Source: Lutraria lutraria (Eukaryota; Mollusca; Bivalvia; Venerida; Mactridae). Taken from it: a stretch of DNA of 64,000 nucleotides. The notes beneath the pieces were generated by a model. It made no database searches, was not told where the DNA came from, and saw nothing but the letters and a program-made list of their open reading frames with translations. Below are positions 21,841-36,225 of the stretch, in pieces. The DNA lies in NCBI GenBank assembly GCA_964023205.1, contig OZ026835.1, positions 34,889,380 to 34,953,379 on the forward strand, written 5' to 3'. The translations under genes and the position numbers were made by a program. Numbering within the stretch: the stretch's first letter is position 1; every line of letters begins with the position of its first letter.

Positions 21841-24800
21841 ATTTTTACAGATCTTCAATACGAATGACATCTTAAATGTTCAAATCTGTCAGGGAATATA
21901 CGCAATGATAAGCAGGTTGTTCAGAAAATTAGAATATATGTAAAGAAAATTCCTGGAAACAAAACATGCAAAGCATCACAACTTCTCTTAAATACTACAT
22001 TCTCCCAAACCCTCGAAAAGGACCATAAAAATGGAAGACATAACACAGTCTGATTGTGTGTCCCGTAATGAAATTGTCTTCAAATATCGTCTCATGACGT
22101 TCAGAAATAAACATCTCAAAATTCCGAACCTTGAAACTACCTAACACATTATGACCATAACACAATGCATGAAAAACATGGAATGCTCTTCAAAGTACGT
22201 TTCAAGATGTTCCGAATAAAATATTTAAAAAAATATCAAAATTAAAAAAAAATATTTGGTGCAATTTTGATCAAAAGCGATGTACTAATTTGACAACAAT
22301 TCTTCCATACCATACACATTTGTAACAATATACACGTAGTTTGTTTCCAGTATCACAATTACCTGGTCCTTTTATCATATTAGTCAGGAACATTATGTCA
22401 GCCATTCCATAATTGCGAATTGAATTAGTGTTCTGGTAATAATCTACATCAATTAGAAAGATATTTCAGTATACCGCACATTACTTGTGTAGTATTTAAT
22501 TCAATATCGTAGATATTTGAATCGTGAGGCACTTTTTCATTTTCCGGTTCACACGATTACGTTAAGAAATGTCAATGGAAATGGTGCCTCTGTTAACGAA
22601 TCTGCATTTTGATGCTTTTATTAATATGCCAATAATGTCCGGTGAATCTTCTATTTTAGAAAGTTGTATGAGTGTATACGTCAGATATAGCATTTTAAAC
22701 ATTTACGGGAATGTTCGGAATGCATTAAAATACACACATACATACGGGGTGCTTTATATTTCAGCTTAATGCTGTATAAAAATATTACTGAGTTCGATAA
22801 TCCTTGCAATCATATCAGATTAAATCCATATTTTAGAATATCTTTCAAAGTGGGTTATTTTAGATTTTTTCTCGCAAATATTTGATATTCGTGTATGTTT
22901 TATAGTGTATGCTATTATCGAACAACGCTTCTGAAATTTACACACACAAAATGAACTTAGTTAGAAGGATTTTTTGTACATATAGAAGCAAAACTATAGG
23001 CAAATTTGGTAACCAAATGTGAAAAACCTGTTGGCTACACGATGTATTGGCTACACAGATTCCCGTTACAGTAGTTCAAATCACTTGTTCCATTAGTTGA
23101 TAACTTCTATTTTTCTCTCCTGCGACATTTAATTGAGCAGCTTAATATCTGTAATCTGGTTCAGAGTAAATCTTCCGCTTGTCTTGTTCAGTTATGTTGT
23201 CCTGTTCAGAATGTCAAGATAATGTACAGTATCGTTGTTATTAGTCTTTTGGACGCAGTAAACCGTATTATCTTTATCGGCGACCTGAGGAAATTCAATG
23301 GTGAAAAAAACAAATACTTAATATTTACATCATATTTACCCAAATCCTTTTGTATATCAAATGATAAAGTGTTTCGAACACGAAAACATTTATAATTAAT
23401 TTTTCATGTACGTTCAGAGTACTAGACATTTTATTAGAAGCCTAGCATTTTCGAGTCAGTATTTGCATCTGTATTTGCAATATTATATCTCGTTCATATT
23501 CAATAAATGTTAGGGAATATCATATTAAAAGATGAAATGGTACGAACAAAATCAATTTCAATTTCTTGCCGCTGAAAATTTGTTCCTGATGTATTGTTTT
23601 AATTTGTCAACATTGACATAAATGTTTGGCTTCATTTCAAGTATCTGTCGAGTGAGATATGGATTATGAACCGACAATAACTATATTGAATTTAGAAATG
23701 CGCATCTATTTCCAAATTCAGTTATCCAGACCTTGAAATGTGGAAAAGCAAAACAGTCATGTTATTACACTCTCGGATTGCTTTTACTGTTGTACGAATT
23801 ATTAGAGATTTACGATTTGTTCGAACCCATTTTTTTTCTTTTCAGTTGCACTCGTTTAGTATTGAGTTGTTTTTATACAACAATTATTTGAATTACTTTG
23901 TCAGATAATTGGCTTGGATAGAATCGTAACGAATATTTCAGTACCACTATTGTTAGCATTACGAAAACACTACTTTTATATGTATATACATGTACAACTT
24001 CCCACCTCGAGGTTATAAATTTAAATTCGAGATCGGCCTGTAAGCCCAATTCTCATATCTTGTCTTTTTATGTGTCTAAAATAATTATAATCTGACAATA
24101 ATTGTGTTATTTGTCTGACAGTATAAATGACCTGAATATGTAGTTAAACATTAATCAGTTCTATCATTTCAATCGTAACCCTTGGAGTTTGTCTTCATGT
24201 TTTATAACCTTGGGACTCGGAGTCGAGTTTCCCCACCTCCCTTACGTAGTTTTGTTCATAGAACTTGTACAACTTTTTTGTATATTTTGGCGATTCCGCA
24301 TTTCATTATTCTTTGGCTAACATATATTAAAATGATACCAATTTGATTGCTATTGGAGACGCTTCGGTTCCAGGGCATGCCCCTTTAACATGCAAACACA
24401 AATACAAATTTTGTTTGCTTAACTGACAAAATAGGCGGATATGAATTATCGACAACATTCAAATACTAATAAGAATATTCATCAAGTGGTTTACTTAATT
24501 ATCAGCAATTTTCAAGGTTATTTTAATCTCAAATATTTCTTTAATTATTACTTTTTTACTATAAATTGTGTCTGCATTATGGCTGATGTTTTGTAACATT
24601 TTCTTCAATTCCAAATTCTCAAATGTGAAATAAATTTTTCCAAACACAATTACAGAAAATACTTCAACACGTATTGATGATGCATGATTTAATTCCGAGA
24701 AATGATTACATGCACTTGCTATTTTAAACAATAGATGATTATTCCAGGGGGATTATGCATTATTACCGAAAAACTAAGCTTAAAATTTGTTACAAATTCT

Positions 24801-25408
24801 GAAAATTTAATAACACTCAAGCCGCCAAGAATATTTGTCGCTAGCTGTCATATTTCCATTAAATATTTGATGTTAACATATTAAGAAAAGTATTTTGTAT
24901 TAAATATTTATATTTCCAGTTTTTAATGACTTTAATGTCTTACAGGCGACCCACTTGCACATGAATGTTTAAACTTTACGTTCTACAATTTAGCGAGTAA
25001 TAGCATTAATTCATTTCGACATTATAAGAATCTTTATGAAATATTGACTTAAATTATTAATAATCTTTATATATGAATTATAGTTAACACTTATAAATGT
25101 ATAATAACAAATAATCTTAGACTCCATCATGACGTCATACAACATAACATATATTTTATGAACATTTAATTGTATACATACAATTTATAGTCAAATAATA
25201 TAATACATGTAAAACATAAAACATGATGTCAACTTCTTATCTGAGAGAATTTAACATAAGTTATTCAAGTCCTAAATAGTATATAAAGTACATTTCTATT
25301 ATTTGATAGAGGTTTGTGTGATACTAATAAAAAGTTAAAACATTGATAATACGATTATCATTACGTATATACAATGGCAGCGAGAAAGCAATTTCGTATT
25401 CAATGATA

Positions 25409-25550
25409 TAAGTAATAGATACAGTACGAGTTTTTCTTCATAAGTGTCTTCTTACAAGAAGACGGTTCGCTTAGATAAACAACCAATTTGTCCGAGGCGA
25501 AACTGACAACCAATCAATAAAAGAAAAACTCGTACTGTATCTATTACTTA
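25409..25550. mobile_element. 142-bp inverted-repeat element, unit B copy
   Basis: Arms 25409-25438 and 25521-25550 are perfect complements, identical to 4642-4783. Confidence 0.75.
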
Positions 25551-25665
25551 GCTCAGTTATACGACTATACCCCCAGCAGAGCTATTCAAAAAGTGACTTC
25601 TAACGTTTGTAAGAAGACACTTTTCAATAACTCAACATTCACGTGGACATTATGCTTTATCTTCG

Positions 25666-25669
25666 TATA
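25666..25669. other. Empty LINE insertion site (pre-integration allele)
   Basis: A single TATA lies between flanks that match both sides of the LINE in unit A ('ctttatcttcg' on the left, 'agtcagatacacg' on the right). Confidence 0.9.
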
Positions 25670-26814
25670 AGTCAGATACACGTACTCGTATTTTCTTCAA
25701 AAATGTCTTCTTACAGACGCTAAGAAGACAGTTCCCTTAGAGAAACAACCATTTTTTCAAAATTTAAGTGGTCCTGTTGAGTAGAAAATTTAACCAAAAC
25801 GTGCCTTTTTAATATAATATCCTTTTGTAATCTGGACAAACATCGTTTTCTATGTGTCTTGTTTTCATTCATCGTTTTTATTTATCACATTTATTGATAT
25901 AAATATTCAGGATTCTCCAATCCCGTCACATATAGCTAGGTAATATGATTGATTTGATGTTTTTTCCTGATTCATTGCCTAATTTGCATTTCTTATTAGA
26001 CTTCATGAATTCAGTAGTGTAATAATACATTAAAAAAAAAACGATTCGTAAAAGTCCAGTATAAACTCATTTTTAATAGATAAACATTTGCTATGTATGC
26101 AAATAAATATTTTGACTTAATACAAATATACCAAGTACATGTATCATCTTGAACCAATTATAATATCCATTTTATGTATATTTATTTGTTCAGTGATCAT
26201 TTCTGATCAAAACAAATATGTATGACTTTATACATGTTAAAATCTTAAACTTTGAAACTTTGTAGATACATTGTATTTAGATTTCTATGCGGACTGCGTT
26301 GATTAAGAATTTAGGAACGCATAGTTAGTTATGTTCACAAGTATGCATTTTAACTGTTGTTGACATGCGTGCTTTTTGATGTTGTTTAGTAGTTATGTTA
26401 TCAGAGTGATAAGTGAAGGCTTTTAATGCATACGGTGAAGCCTTTGAATAAGTTTTAATTTCCATTTAAAGTAAAATTTATGGTGTTATGAAGTTATATT
26501 GGTTTCCTCCTCCTTTATTTGTAACACAGGAAACCGTGTTCAAGCTAACATGATTAAACTGTTACAACCGATCCTTGCATTTCTCTCTTCCACAATTATA
26601 CAAAACACGAATATTCTGCATGTCAGACATTGCATGTTAGGCGATCATGTGGACATATGCAATTTGTTACAATGTGCTCTCAATTCAATTTTAACAATCT
26701 GAAGGTAATACTATGGATTCATCCAAGATGCTATAGGGAATCAATTAAATATTTGTTGCAATACAAAACTTACTCGATGTTTCAATATCATCTAGGGGTT
26801 AAGTACAAAAAATG

Positions 26815-26899
26815 GGAAGCTGGTTAGGATTACTACCCGACACGATATGACTGAAATAGTGTTGAAAATGGCGTTAAATCCGAAGAAATAAATAAATAA
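26815..26899 (+). mobile_element. SINE 3' end with intact tail, 5' part deleted
   Basis: It begins with the SINE body sequence found at 10591-10628, then continues through 'gaaatagtgttgaaaatgg', 'cgttaaatccg' and an 'aaataaataaataaa' tail. The tail resembles those at 38461-38500 and 51027-51066, so it is a shared SINE 3' domain. Confidence 0.7.
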
Positions 26900-27726
26900 A
26901 GTGTAACCGAAGTATTGTCTTATTACTGCGAGGAAATAGAAATACCGAATGAATACATAACGCTATACATAGTGGAAACAAGTCGGTGTTTTAGTTTTGT
27001 TTATTGTCTCAATAAATCATTGTATTTTCAATAATGTTTGCACGTTAGATCATGAATCAGACCAAACAGTTCCTATAGATATCTGCCAAACAATCCGTTT
27101 GGTGGGGGTTTGGAATATTTAGTTTCTGTGCTTGCTTTGTGTTTTATACAAGTTTTATATTTAGTTTTGTCATCTTTCCGCTAAGCGAACAATACCATTA
27201 GTAACAATACTTAATTACCTAAATCATTGTATATGTTATCCCGTATGTGCTTTACTTTGTCTGATTGGCTTGTTTACTTTAGTTCACTCGGTTTGTCTAA
27301 GTTTATTTTAGTTTGCTTTGTTATGTACTATTGACGAATTTCTTAGTTCTTTTAGTCGCTTAAATGATTGTATATGTAATTCTGTAACTATGTGATGTAC
27401 TTTATCTGCTTGCCTTGTCTATTTTAGTTTGATTTAATTTACTTTGTTTTCGTTCGCTTTGCTTTGTACTCCTGCCGAATTTAAACAGAATTAACTTACT
27501 TACTTAATAATATAGGTAAACTAAATTACACGGCATCATAAATATAAATTTACCGATCTTGTACCACACCTTATCAGACCAGTAAGAAGTCGTGTAAGGA
27601 ATTTATCTTATTGAGAACCATTCATGTGGTTTAATGTTTATTCTAAATAAACTGACAACCAATCAAAAGCAAGTATTCTGTACGAGGGAAGATAAATGGT
27701 TTTATGTTTAGAGAAAAAAACTATTT
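26853..27726. other. Unit B-specific 874-bp segment (lost from unit A and the third copy)
   Basis: Absent from A, where 10628 continues to 10633 through 'catg', and from the third copy. It starts with the SINE tail, includes the tandem repeat at 27211-27482, and ends in a stretch with 'ctgacaaccaatca', a motif also in the 4642-4783 element. No gene was seen. Confidence 0.85.
27211..27482. repeat. Imperfect two-copy tandem repeat, about 140-bp period
   Basis: Both halves share 'taaat.attgtatatgt', 'tgctttactttgtctg' or 'tgtactttatctgctt', 'ttttagtttg' and a closing 'ga.cgaattt'. It ends close to 'cttacttactta' at about 27497-27508, which could be a retroposon-type microsatellite tail. Confidence 0.5.
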
Positions 27727-30700
27727 ATTCATTACATCTTTTGCGCTAATATGATAAACAGATGAAAAATACAAGTTTCAAGTTTATAGACATCATCCAT
27801 TCCCATAGGGGTTAATTCTCATGTGAGTTGTATTTGTTGCTCTGAATATATAAAGTGTGGTCTAGCGAGTATATTATATGTAGGACACACATGTTTATCA
27901 ATCAGTGAGTGTTGTCGTAAAACATTTTCTTTAAACCTCCTTGATTATTTTATTTTGTATGAACCGTTAGACACGCTTCTGGTGCCAGTATGTGTTATAA
28001 TCGATTACTAAACATGTTTATACTTCAAATGCTATTACATATCTAAAATGAACTCACTTGATGAAATCTAGGATTCTATGTATTTATTTATCAAGTTTCC
28101 TCTGATCCTACATCATTCTAATGTACGATTTTTACGAACAGTTTGCTGTAAATTTGATCAATCAACTTATCCCATTCAAGAAACATGAACACAATACATG
28201 CTGCATTAGTTTAATTTTCTCATTCCACTGCAGAGCTTTATTGTAACTTAAAGAAAATCCAATCTCGTTTTCCTAATTTATGTTCCATTGTTTTTTGGCT
28301 TCATTTTGTCTGCAATGACATAAATTTCGCCGGTTTCACAAATTTGTAGAATGTTACAATATAATGTGATTGATGTAATGCTAGTTTGGTTTAATGCTAA
28401 TAGCGTACAGTGTAGTGTATATTGTTATGTAACATGATATCATGTTATAATGCAACCGTGATAGAAAAATGTATAGTCTCAACACATTTGACAACTTCCA
28501 ATTTCTTTTTATTAAATATTGCTTGTGTAAAAGCTAATAACGGGTCGCGCAGAAATACCGAACTTTATTAAATCCAATGTCAATACAGATTTCAATTACT
28601 AATCAATAATCATCATAACCTATACTAAAATCCATAATTACAAATAGATGATCTAAGCAAGTAGATCAGTTCCCACAAGTAAGCATTGGACAAAGCATTT
28701 TATACTAAACTGAACGCCGAGTAAAGCAACGAAGGGATTGTAACAGTACAGAAAACTATAGTTACGGCTTATTGTATTACAACGGTGGAAGGAAGGGACG
28801 GAAACACTGGAACCTGTTCCCAACAGGAATAAGGGGGATCTTTTTTTTGAGTCCGAAATATTGTCAATGAATAAAGTTAAGTCAAAGTTCTTGCGAATCC
28901 TCTTGCAATCTTTAAATAACAATTTACTGATACATGTATAACTAGCAAATAATGGTTGGAAGTGTATACAGATTGTGAGAAACTTGTGAGATTACTTGTG
29001 AGATATACTTAATAACGACTTGGAATAACATTGATCATGACATATGTACTATGATTCTAGTTTTGACTGTCTGCGATCGAATTAACATTTACATTTATTC
29101 ATGGTATCAATACTTTCCATTGAATTATATATTTTGATGTGTTATACTATAAGCGCTTTAAAATGGACTGACCAGAACGTGTATACTTCCAAAGTCATCA
29201 TGCTGGGTACGCCCCTTTCGGGACAATCAGACAACACTCATTACCAAATTTGTTATAAATGTATGCTATATTTTCGATATTCAATCTAAACTTAAAAACA
29301 CCTTACGTTCACTAAAACCATCTCCTTTTTACAACTAAATCGGCCAAGATCTTGCTCTCCATCATAGAAACTATTGTCAGATTGAATTACAGATAGGACG
29401 AAAGCAAGACCAGCGAATTAGCACATAAATCTGCACGCGATGCATGATTACTAATGCACTTTACGGCTAAGCAACCTATCGATTTCAACAATCATTCCAA
29501 CTAAATTGCTTTCAGCATCATTTGTAAGATCTTTAGTTTATCCGTATCTCTAATTTTTATGGCACAAAAATAGTCTTCATCTAACGGAAGTTTTAACAGC
29601 CTATGCATGAATTAGACATTCAAGCTCCACATCAGTTCGTACTTCATTTGTGTGATTTAAATTACAATTGACTCACGCAATACATTTTTTTAATTTATGG
29701 CAAAACATAAAGCATAATTGTCAAAAGTATGTAGTTTCAAGTCAATAAATAGATTAATTTATTATTTCAATAAATTTCAATTTAGTTCTATTCTGTATCG
29801 GGTATACAAATGTTCTGTTCTGTCCCATCTCGCCCTACCCTGCCCTGTCATGTCGCCCTACCATGACATGTCTTGCAAGACCATGGCATGTAATTCTATG
29901 ATACGCTTTCGTCTCCAACGATCCTTTATTGATCTTTAAATTGTTGCAATAACCATTTCACTATCATGCTACTTCCAAAAAATGCAATTATACAAGTATC
30001 GTTCACATACATTTTCAAGTATAAAACTTTTTCTCTTTATCGCACGTAGATAAACAACCGATGTTCAAAATGGATGTCTCTATTACCTTCATATATATCA
30101 TCATGATGCTTTAGACAGGAAACTTAGATCAAACCAGCGATACTTAATGTTTCTAAAAGTCTGCTATTCATAAGTGTTAAGTAACAGACCGCTCCCTAAA
30201 GTACTACATTCCTCAAAATTTTCAATATCTTGTAACCCGAAACCTACCTAACGCATAGGAACATACAAAAAGTGGATGGCCAGAAGGTATCGATTGGAAC
30301 AATCTTAAGCAAAGGGGTTTAAACATTCAAGTAGTTTGTGTCCAATATTGCATGCAAATATATTTTTCGGTCTAATATATCTAGATTCGAATGGAAAGTT
30401 ATCGTACCAAAAGCAATATATTCATTGAATATTTCAATTGAAATACAGAAGATATTGATGTTACCATGTCCTCTGGGATTATATAACCATAATACAAATA
30501 TTTACCGAGAATTTCAATATCTATACACCTCTTGTGTATAGACAAACATATCAATTATATTAAGCATGGATATTTTCAATTTGTTGGCACGGACGAACAC
30601 ATCGATTGTTTTAAAACCTGTATCTTCTATTTCTAACAGGTTATATTTCTAAAAACTATACAGTAACTACAAATTAATGAATTCCTCGTTATTTTACGAT

Positions 30701-31844
30701 AAGCAAGAGCATTTCCTACCAGACATGTGACACAGACAGACGATTATCTATTCGGTATTGTCAGGGTATTAATTTCACACCAACTGACAGTTCCATTTGG
30801 CGCGATTGAAGGCCAAAGGTGTACACCTGAGTGGAACCATCGACCTAGTATATTAAGCAAGCTATTTAGCATGTGATATAATTATGACCTCACAGCTAGG
30901 TTGGATGAGTAATTATGACAAGAGGCTGTTACCAGTCGACCGTGGTGGGTCCCATTGAAGAATTGGCTAGTATAACAAAGGACTAAACATTCACTTGACA
31001 TGCGTATAAAGTGTTCATAAACAAACAAACGAGATCATAACCCAATGCGCATGTTTGGTAAAACAAGTATCGATTTTGAAAACACTTTAATCCAAATAAT
31101 ATGTAATATTATATAAAACCCATGATTCCAAAATCTTTTATTCAGCATTAAGACTATACTTTAATAAAAGTTATTGAAGTGTTGGCGAATTATACAATTG
31201 ATATGCTGAACAAAAACAGATTTATAAATAAGACTTAGTGTGTTAACCTTGCTTGCAGCGTGTTCGGGAGACGAATGAACTCGTAATGTTAAGTGTGCAC
31301 CTACACATCTAAATAGTTAATCGTTGGAAGTAGGCCATATTTTATTTCGGCGTAATTACAATGTTAATTGGTAGATGAAATCGAAACTTTTAAATAAAGA
31401 TACAAAATTCACTGCTGATGTTATGCTAAATATTAATGCCTGCTCTTTATCATACTAAAACGTTGAATTTCTCCACGAACAAATGAATTGGATTTATTAT
31501 CCTCTTTAATTCCATTCATTAATCGGATGTTTCATCGATGTTTTCAATAAATACAGTATGAAAATACGCTCATCCCGAACTAAAACGTTTATTCACTGCT
31601 TTCACTTAACTTAATGTGGTTAATTAATTTGTAAAATACTAAATGTTATATAAAACTTGCTTCAAATAATACACAGATGTATCAAATTCATTAACTCTTT
31701 TCATCGACGATTATGGGCGATGAATGATTTTAATAATACATCCGTTCTTAATACATCGTAATAGTTGCCTCAGTCCATCGTGAAAGTAGGCTACATTGCA
31801 TTTAGAAGCACTTACACTCTTAACATGAATAATATATGTGTGTA
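27727..31844. other. Duplicated non-coding DNA, no gene recognised
   Basis: Counterpart of 10633-14750. B lacks about 14 bases near 30760 that are present in A near 13655-13668. Confidence 0.6.
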
Positions 31845-32200
31845 TAAATAGAGAAACAAATCGTATTTCATTGTCACGTTTTAGAGTTTCAGTTCACAAG
31901 TTAGAAATAGAAACTAGTAGATAGCATAAACCAATAGCAGTACCTATAAATGAAAGAGAATGTAAATCTTGTTTAAATTGTTTAGAAGATGAATTTCATT
32001 TCTTGATAGAATGTCTGTTGTATAATAATTTACGGAAAAAGATATTAAAATAATTATTATTGGAGAAGACCAAATATACCTAAATGCATAGAACTATTGA
32101 CTTCAGAAAATACATTCAGTTAAGAAAGTTGTCCATGTGTATCTATAAATCTTTTGAAATTAGAAATGCTCAGTACTTTGAATGATATTGCAACATTAAT
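31845..32200 (+). pseudogene. LINE C-terminal fragment, unit B copy
   Basis: Counterpart of 14750-15100, with the same frameshifts and the CxxC...H...C cluster. Confidence 0.78.
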
Positions 32201-32269
32201 TGTACATACTAATTAAATGTATGAAAAAAACTGTATACAAGTACAGAAAGGATTATCTCTGTTTATATA

Positions 32270-32751
32270 CAGTCAAACCTGTGAAAGCGGCCACCTCCAA
32301 ATAAAGACCAATCTGTGAATAAAGCCATTCTTTTAAAAAACATTAATTAGAACAAATTTGCCTCCAAATAAAGGCAATCTACCATAATAAAATTAAGAAC
32401 AGAACAGAACAGAACATTTTATTTATTTGACTTGAGCTATACAGCCTATCATCATACAAAATAAATACATACATAAATAAATGTGAAAGGTGAAGAGAAT
32501 ATAAGAGTTGGAAGAAAAGAAAAAAAAAAGTACAAGGGTCAATTATAAACCAATAGGATAATATATTATAATTATGCATTTTGCAAGTATTATACTGAAA
32601 CATATAGATTTGGAGGTCGAACCCAAAATAAACAAACACGCACGCACACACACGTACGCAAACAAAAATACTTAAAAAAAACAACAACAAAATAAAATTA
32701 AGGGTCGCAATATGATTTCACAAGGTTTGCCTTTGTTCACAGGTTTGACTG
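32270..32751. mobile_element. TIR element (Tc1/mariner- or pogo-like MITE), unit B copy
   Basis: TIRs cagtcaaacctgtga at 32270-32284 and its complement at 32737-32751, with the same nested minus-strand retroposon end. The poly(A) run of the A copy is replaced here by 'aacaacaacaaaataaaa'. Confidence 0.65.
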
Positions 32752-33589
32752 TGATGTAAAACTTTAATACATGTACCTGTTAATCGCCATGTGAAAACGT
32801 CGTATTTTCTGTACTAATAACGCTATTAGCCGCAAACAAATGATGTACATTGTACAAAACACATATAACGAGTAACTATTTTAGTCAGTTAGAATAACGA
32901 ATTGTTCAGTTAATTTGTGAGAATAGAGATTTTCCAGTGCTAGACACATAAAGAATAGTTAAGGCATTATTTGTTAAGCGATAGTTACGTCTATCGTAAG
33001 TCTGGACACGATTCAAGTCTTGAAGACAATTTATCAAAGCGTGTGGTCGACTGGTCGTTGTTTCTTTCTGCTTGTCTAAATGGCGAATGTTTACTGCCGA
33101 TATGTATGTGTATTTGTGACATCTATTCGTAGAAGATGCATCTCGCTAAATGTGAAAATGAATATACAAAAATTGTCATGTAGTGGGCGAATTAATCTTA
33201 ATATTATTGTCATACATTTTTTATTGTTTTTTTTCGGTAGGGCCTAGAGGAAAAAAAACAGCGAAAGTTCTGCGATATTCTATTTGAAGTAAGTAACATT
33301 TTTCACGATCTCGACTAAATATATCATTAATTAATAATGCTTTCATATACATCGCATTACCCATATGACACTCGTTTACAAAAATGTTGATTTACGTCCT
33401 ATAATGTACCTTTGGGTATGTCATCTTACATTTATGTACCGATACTTTGCCGGAATAAGGGTTCATTCGTGTACCGGCATATCAAGAGTTCAAGATGCAT
33501 CACTTACAAAATTAGGAGTTCAATATGTATCAGTTGGCTTCCGTTGTCAAGTACTTATGACTTATGATCAGTAAGAGCTAGCCCTTACC

Positions 33590-34000
33590 TCAACTCAACT
33601 CAACTCAAACTTTTATTTACTCAATTCATGTTTTTACATGACAATAAGAGCAATATAGAACATAATATTAACAAATTGAAACGAGGTATAAATGTACGAA
33701 ATTGTTAGTTAATTCAATATTTTAAATAATAAAATACAGTAAGGTGGTGGTTGCTACCAAGGAAAAAAGTTTATCACGAATTATTGGAAAAATGCGTTGG
33801 AAAGAAAAAACTATTCTAAATAAATGATATTATTTCTAAAATATTGTGGGAGAAGTATCACTACTAAAAAAACAACAACAAAAAAACAACATGTTTTACA
33901 TGATTATCGAGAAGGGTCCAGTGCATGATGACATAATTATAACATTACTTGTGTATGCAATACAAATTTAATTGTATCTGTAGATTTCTACTTATTATAA
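33590..34000 (-). mobile_element. Retroposon 3' fragment with (TTGAG)n tail, only in unit B
   Basis: Comparison with A (insertion point about 16490) defines the edges. On the minus strand the 3' end reads: hairpin 'catgtaaaaacatg', then 'aataaaagtt', then three to four TTGAG pentamers (plus-strand 'ctcaactcaactcaac' at 33589-33606). No coding region remains, so it is a short 3' piece of a non-LTR element. A clear target duplication is not visible. Confidence 0.7.
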
Positions 34001-34068
34001 GTGTGTACTAGTATTTGAAACAACTCTGTAGCAGACCATTTCACATGTGTGGAAGCTCTCCAATTAGC

Positions 34069-34406
34069 TTAAAGACCCATTAGCTTTTTTTTATATTAGT
34101 AATACAGAACAATAGATAAAAATGATAGTAAACTACAAGAAATATATTTTATTTGCTGTAAAACAATACTAACATGTTTTTCTTTAGCAACATCTCTTAA
34201 AATGTTGTCAGATGATTTTCCTTATTATTTTTTTGCAATATCATTGAAATATACTGCTCTACTTTTCTATATGTGCTTCGTGATTAAAAAAAGAAAATTT
34301 TGGAATGTTTTTATTTCAAGTCAGTTTTACTGGAAAGACATCTTTCCAGGTAATAATTATAAGACCTAATTTAATATTAACACCCAAAAAGCTAATGGGG
34401 CTTTAA
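34069..34406 (-). mobile_element. Palindromic MITE family M1, unit B copy
   Basis: Duplicate of 16560-16864, slightly longer through small internal insertions. Both terminal repeats are preserved. Confidence 0.78.
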
Positions 34407-36101
34407 GGAAGTTCATTTCTTCTACCTTTGTGTGCGCCTCAGGTCTTACTCCTATAGTAAAACAGGACAAGTTGACAAAATTTAACGGCACAAGAATAAC
34501 ACCAATTAAATACTGATCGAAGAGTTAAAAATGTACCATTTCCAAATGTATAATCTGTATTTAATATATATTACGGACATTTTTTGACAAAGGCAACAAC
34601 TCTTACAAAAATAATGTCTTGTACGACGTTGTATCAAATTACTTCTGCTTACTGTTGCTTCTGCTGTTCTTAAAGTGATCATGGTTTAATAATGTTTATA
34701 CACAATGCTAATACTCCAAAGTAAATGACACTGTAATTCGAACAGAATCATTAATCATGGAAGCAATACTAGTTTTGTAAAGCCTCCATTCTAATCAATT
34801 TTACCCGTATTAATTAAGTATTAATTAGCGGTCATTGTTTTTATGCATTTTACGCATGTAGCATCTTAAAGAAAATACCGATTTTGACGCAATTATGGAG
34901 TCCTTGACTAGAGTGCACTTCGAATTGTCTGTACATTGTCAATGTCAATGCATCCTACTGAGTGTAACATGCACCAATTGCACGCACCAAAATATAATAA
35001 TGAACAAACCTCACATTGTCAGCAGCAGACTTTGAGTCTTAATCTAATTGATAATTATGTTTGCTTAAAAACCATTAACCGTGGTGTACCTTAGTGCATA
35101 ATAATGGCAAAAGTTCTGTATTGTGTAATTGTTTATTACGCGAGAAAGATTGCACCTATCAACTTGTCTTTGTTCGGGACGCATGAACACAATGCACGCC
35201 ACATCCCGTTGTAAATTCACTGTCACAGGAAAGCTCTTTGTGTTATCTAAATAAAATTCAATTTCGCTTTTCTGATTTACATTCATTAGGTTCTTGTTTT
35301 ATTTTTTCGGAATTGACATCGATCTTGTCTATTTCACCAATGTGTGGTTTATTACTATGTAACGTGATAGATATCTTGTTAATCTGATTTCATGCATGCC
35401 TGCATTATCTTGTTTCTAACTTTGCTGAAATGCAATTTGTAAGAATCAATTACAACAGGATTTTGTAAAACCACTTGTTTCCATATATGTCTATTGTTGA
35501 GGGCATTTTTTCATGTATTCTATTTTAATTTACAATATATTTTTCTCATATACACATCATCTGCCTAAGGGGCTCAGAATACTGGCGTTCTATGTTGTCA
35601 TAGTAACGATCTAATCAGAAAATAAACCCAGAATGATAACACGAATAATTGAAACTATCATCTACTGTAATTTCGTGAAATTCGCTTGAAAAAATAGTTT
35701 TACGTCAAAAATTTATATACGTGTTCAGTCACCTTAAGTATGTACATGGATGTAAATAATGTTACAGATTTTCTTATTCACCAAAGTTTAAAAAACACTT
35801 TATAATGATTGTGTCAATACTTCAAACTTTTTTTCGAATTGATTTACCATTTTCTAAGATGGAGACATAAAGAACATCATCAAACGCCACGTGAAGAATT
35901 TTGTCAAAGCAAATACCAAATATTACGAATGTTGTTTTCCAGAAAAGGATTCCAAAAGTCACATCATATAAATGATCTCACCTTCCTTAAGATACCACGA
36001 CCGGAAGCTAATCCTTCATCTATGTTATGGACATTCAAAACGAACATCTCAGTTTACATAAAATGTGGATACGAAAAAAACTAAATCTACGGAATACGAG
36101 T
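34407..36101. other. Duplicated non-coding DNA, no gene recognised
   Basis: Counterpart of 16865-18551. Confidence 0.6.
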
Positions 36102-36225
36102 AGGGCCACAGCGATCTCGCCCCTTGCTTTTTGACTAGCCTAAGAACAATAACGCGATATTTCATGTTACAGTATCGTGTCTTTTTCTGTCCCTTAAAGC
36201 CTAGGAGCGAGATCGCTGTGGCCCT
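36102..36225. mobile_element. 124-bp MITE with perfect 19-bp TIRs, unit B copy
   Basis: Counterpart of 18552-18675 with intact terminal repeats. Confidence 0.75.
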
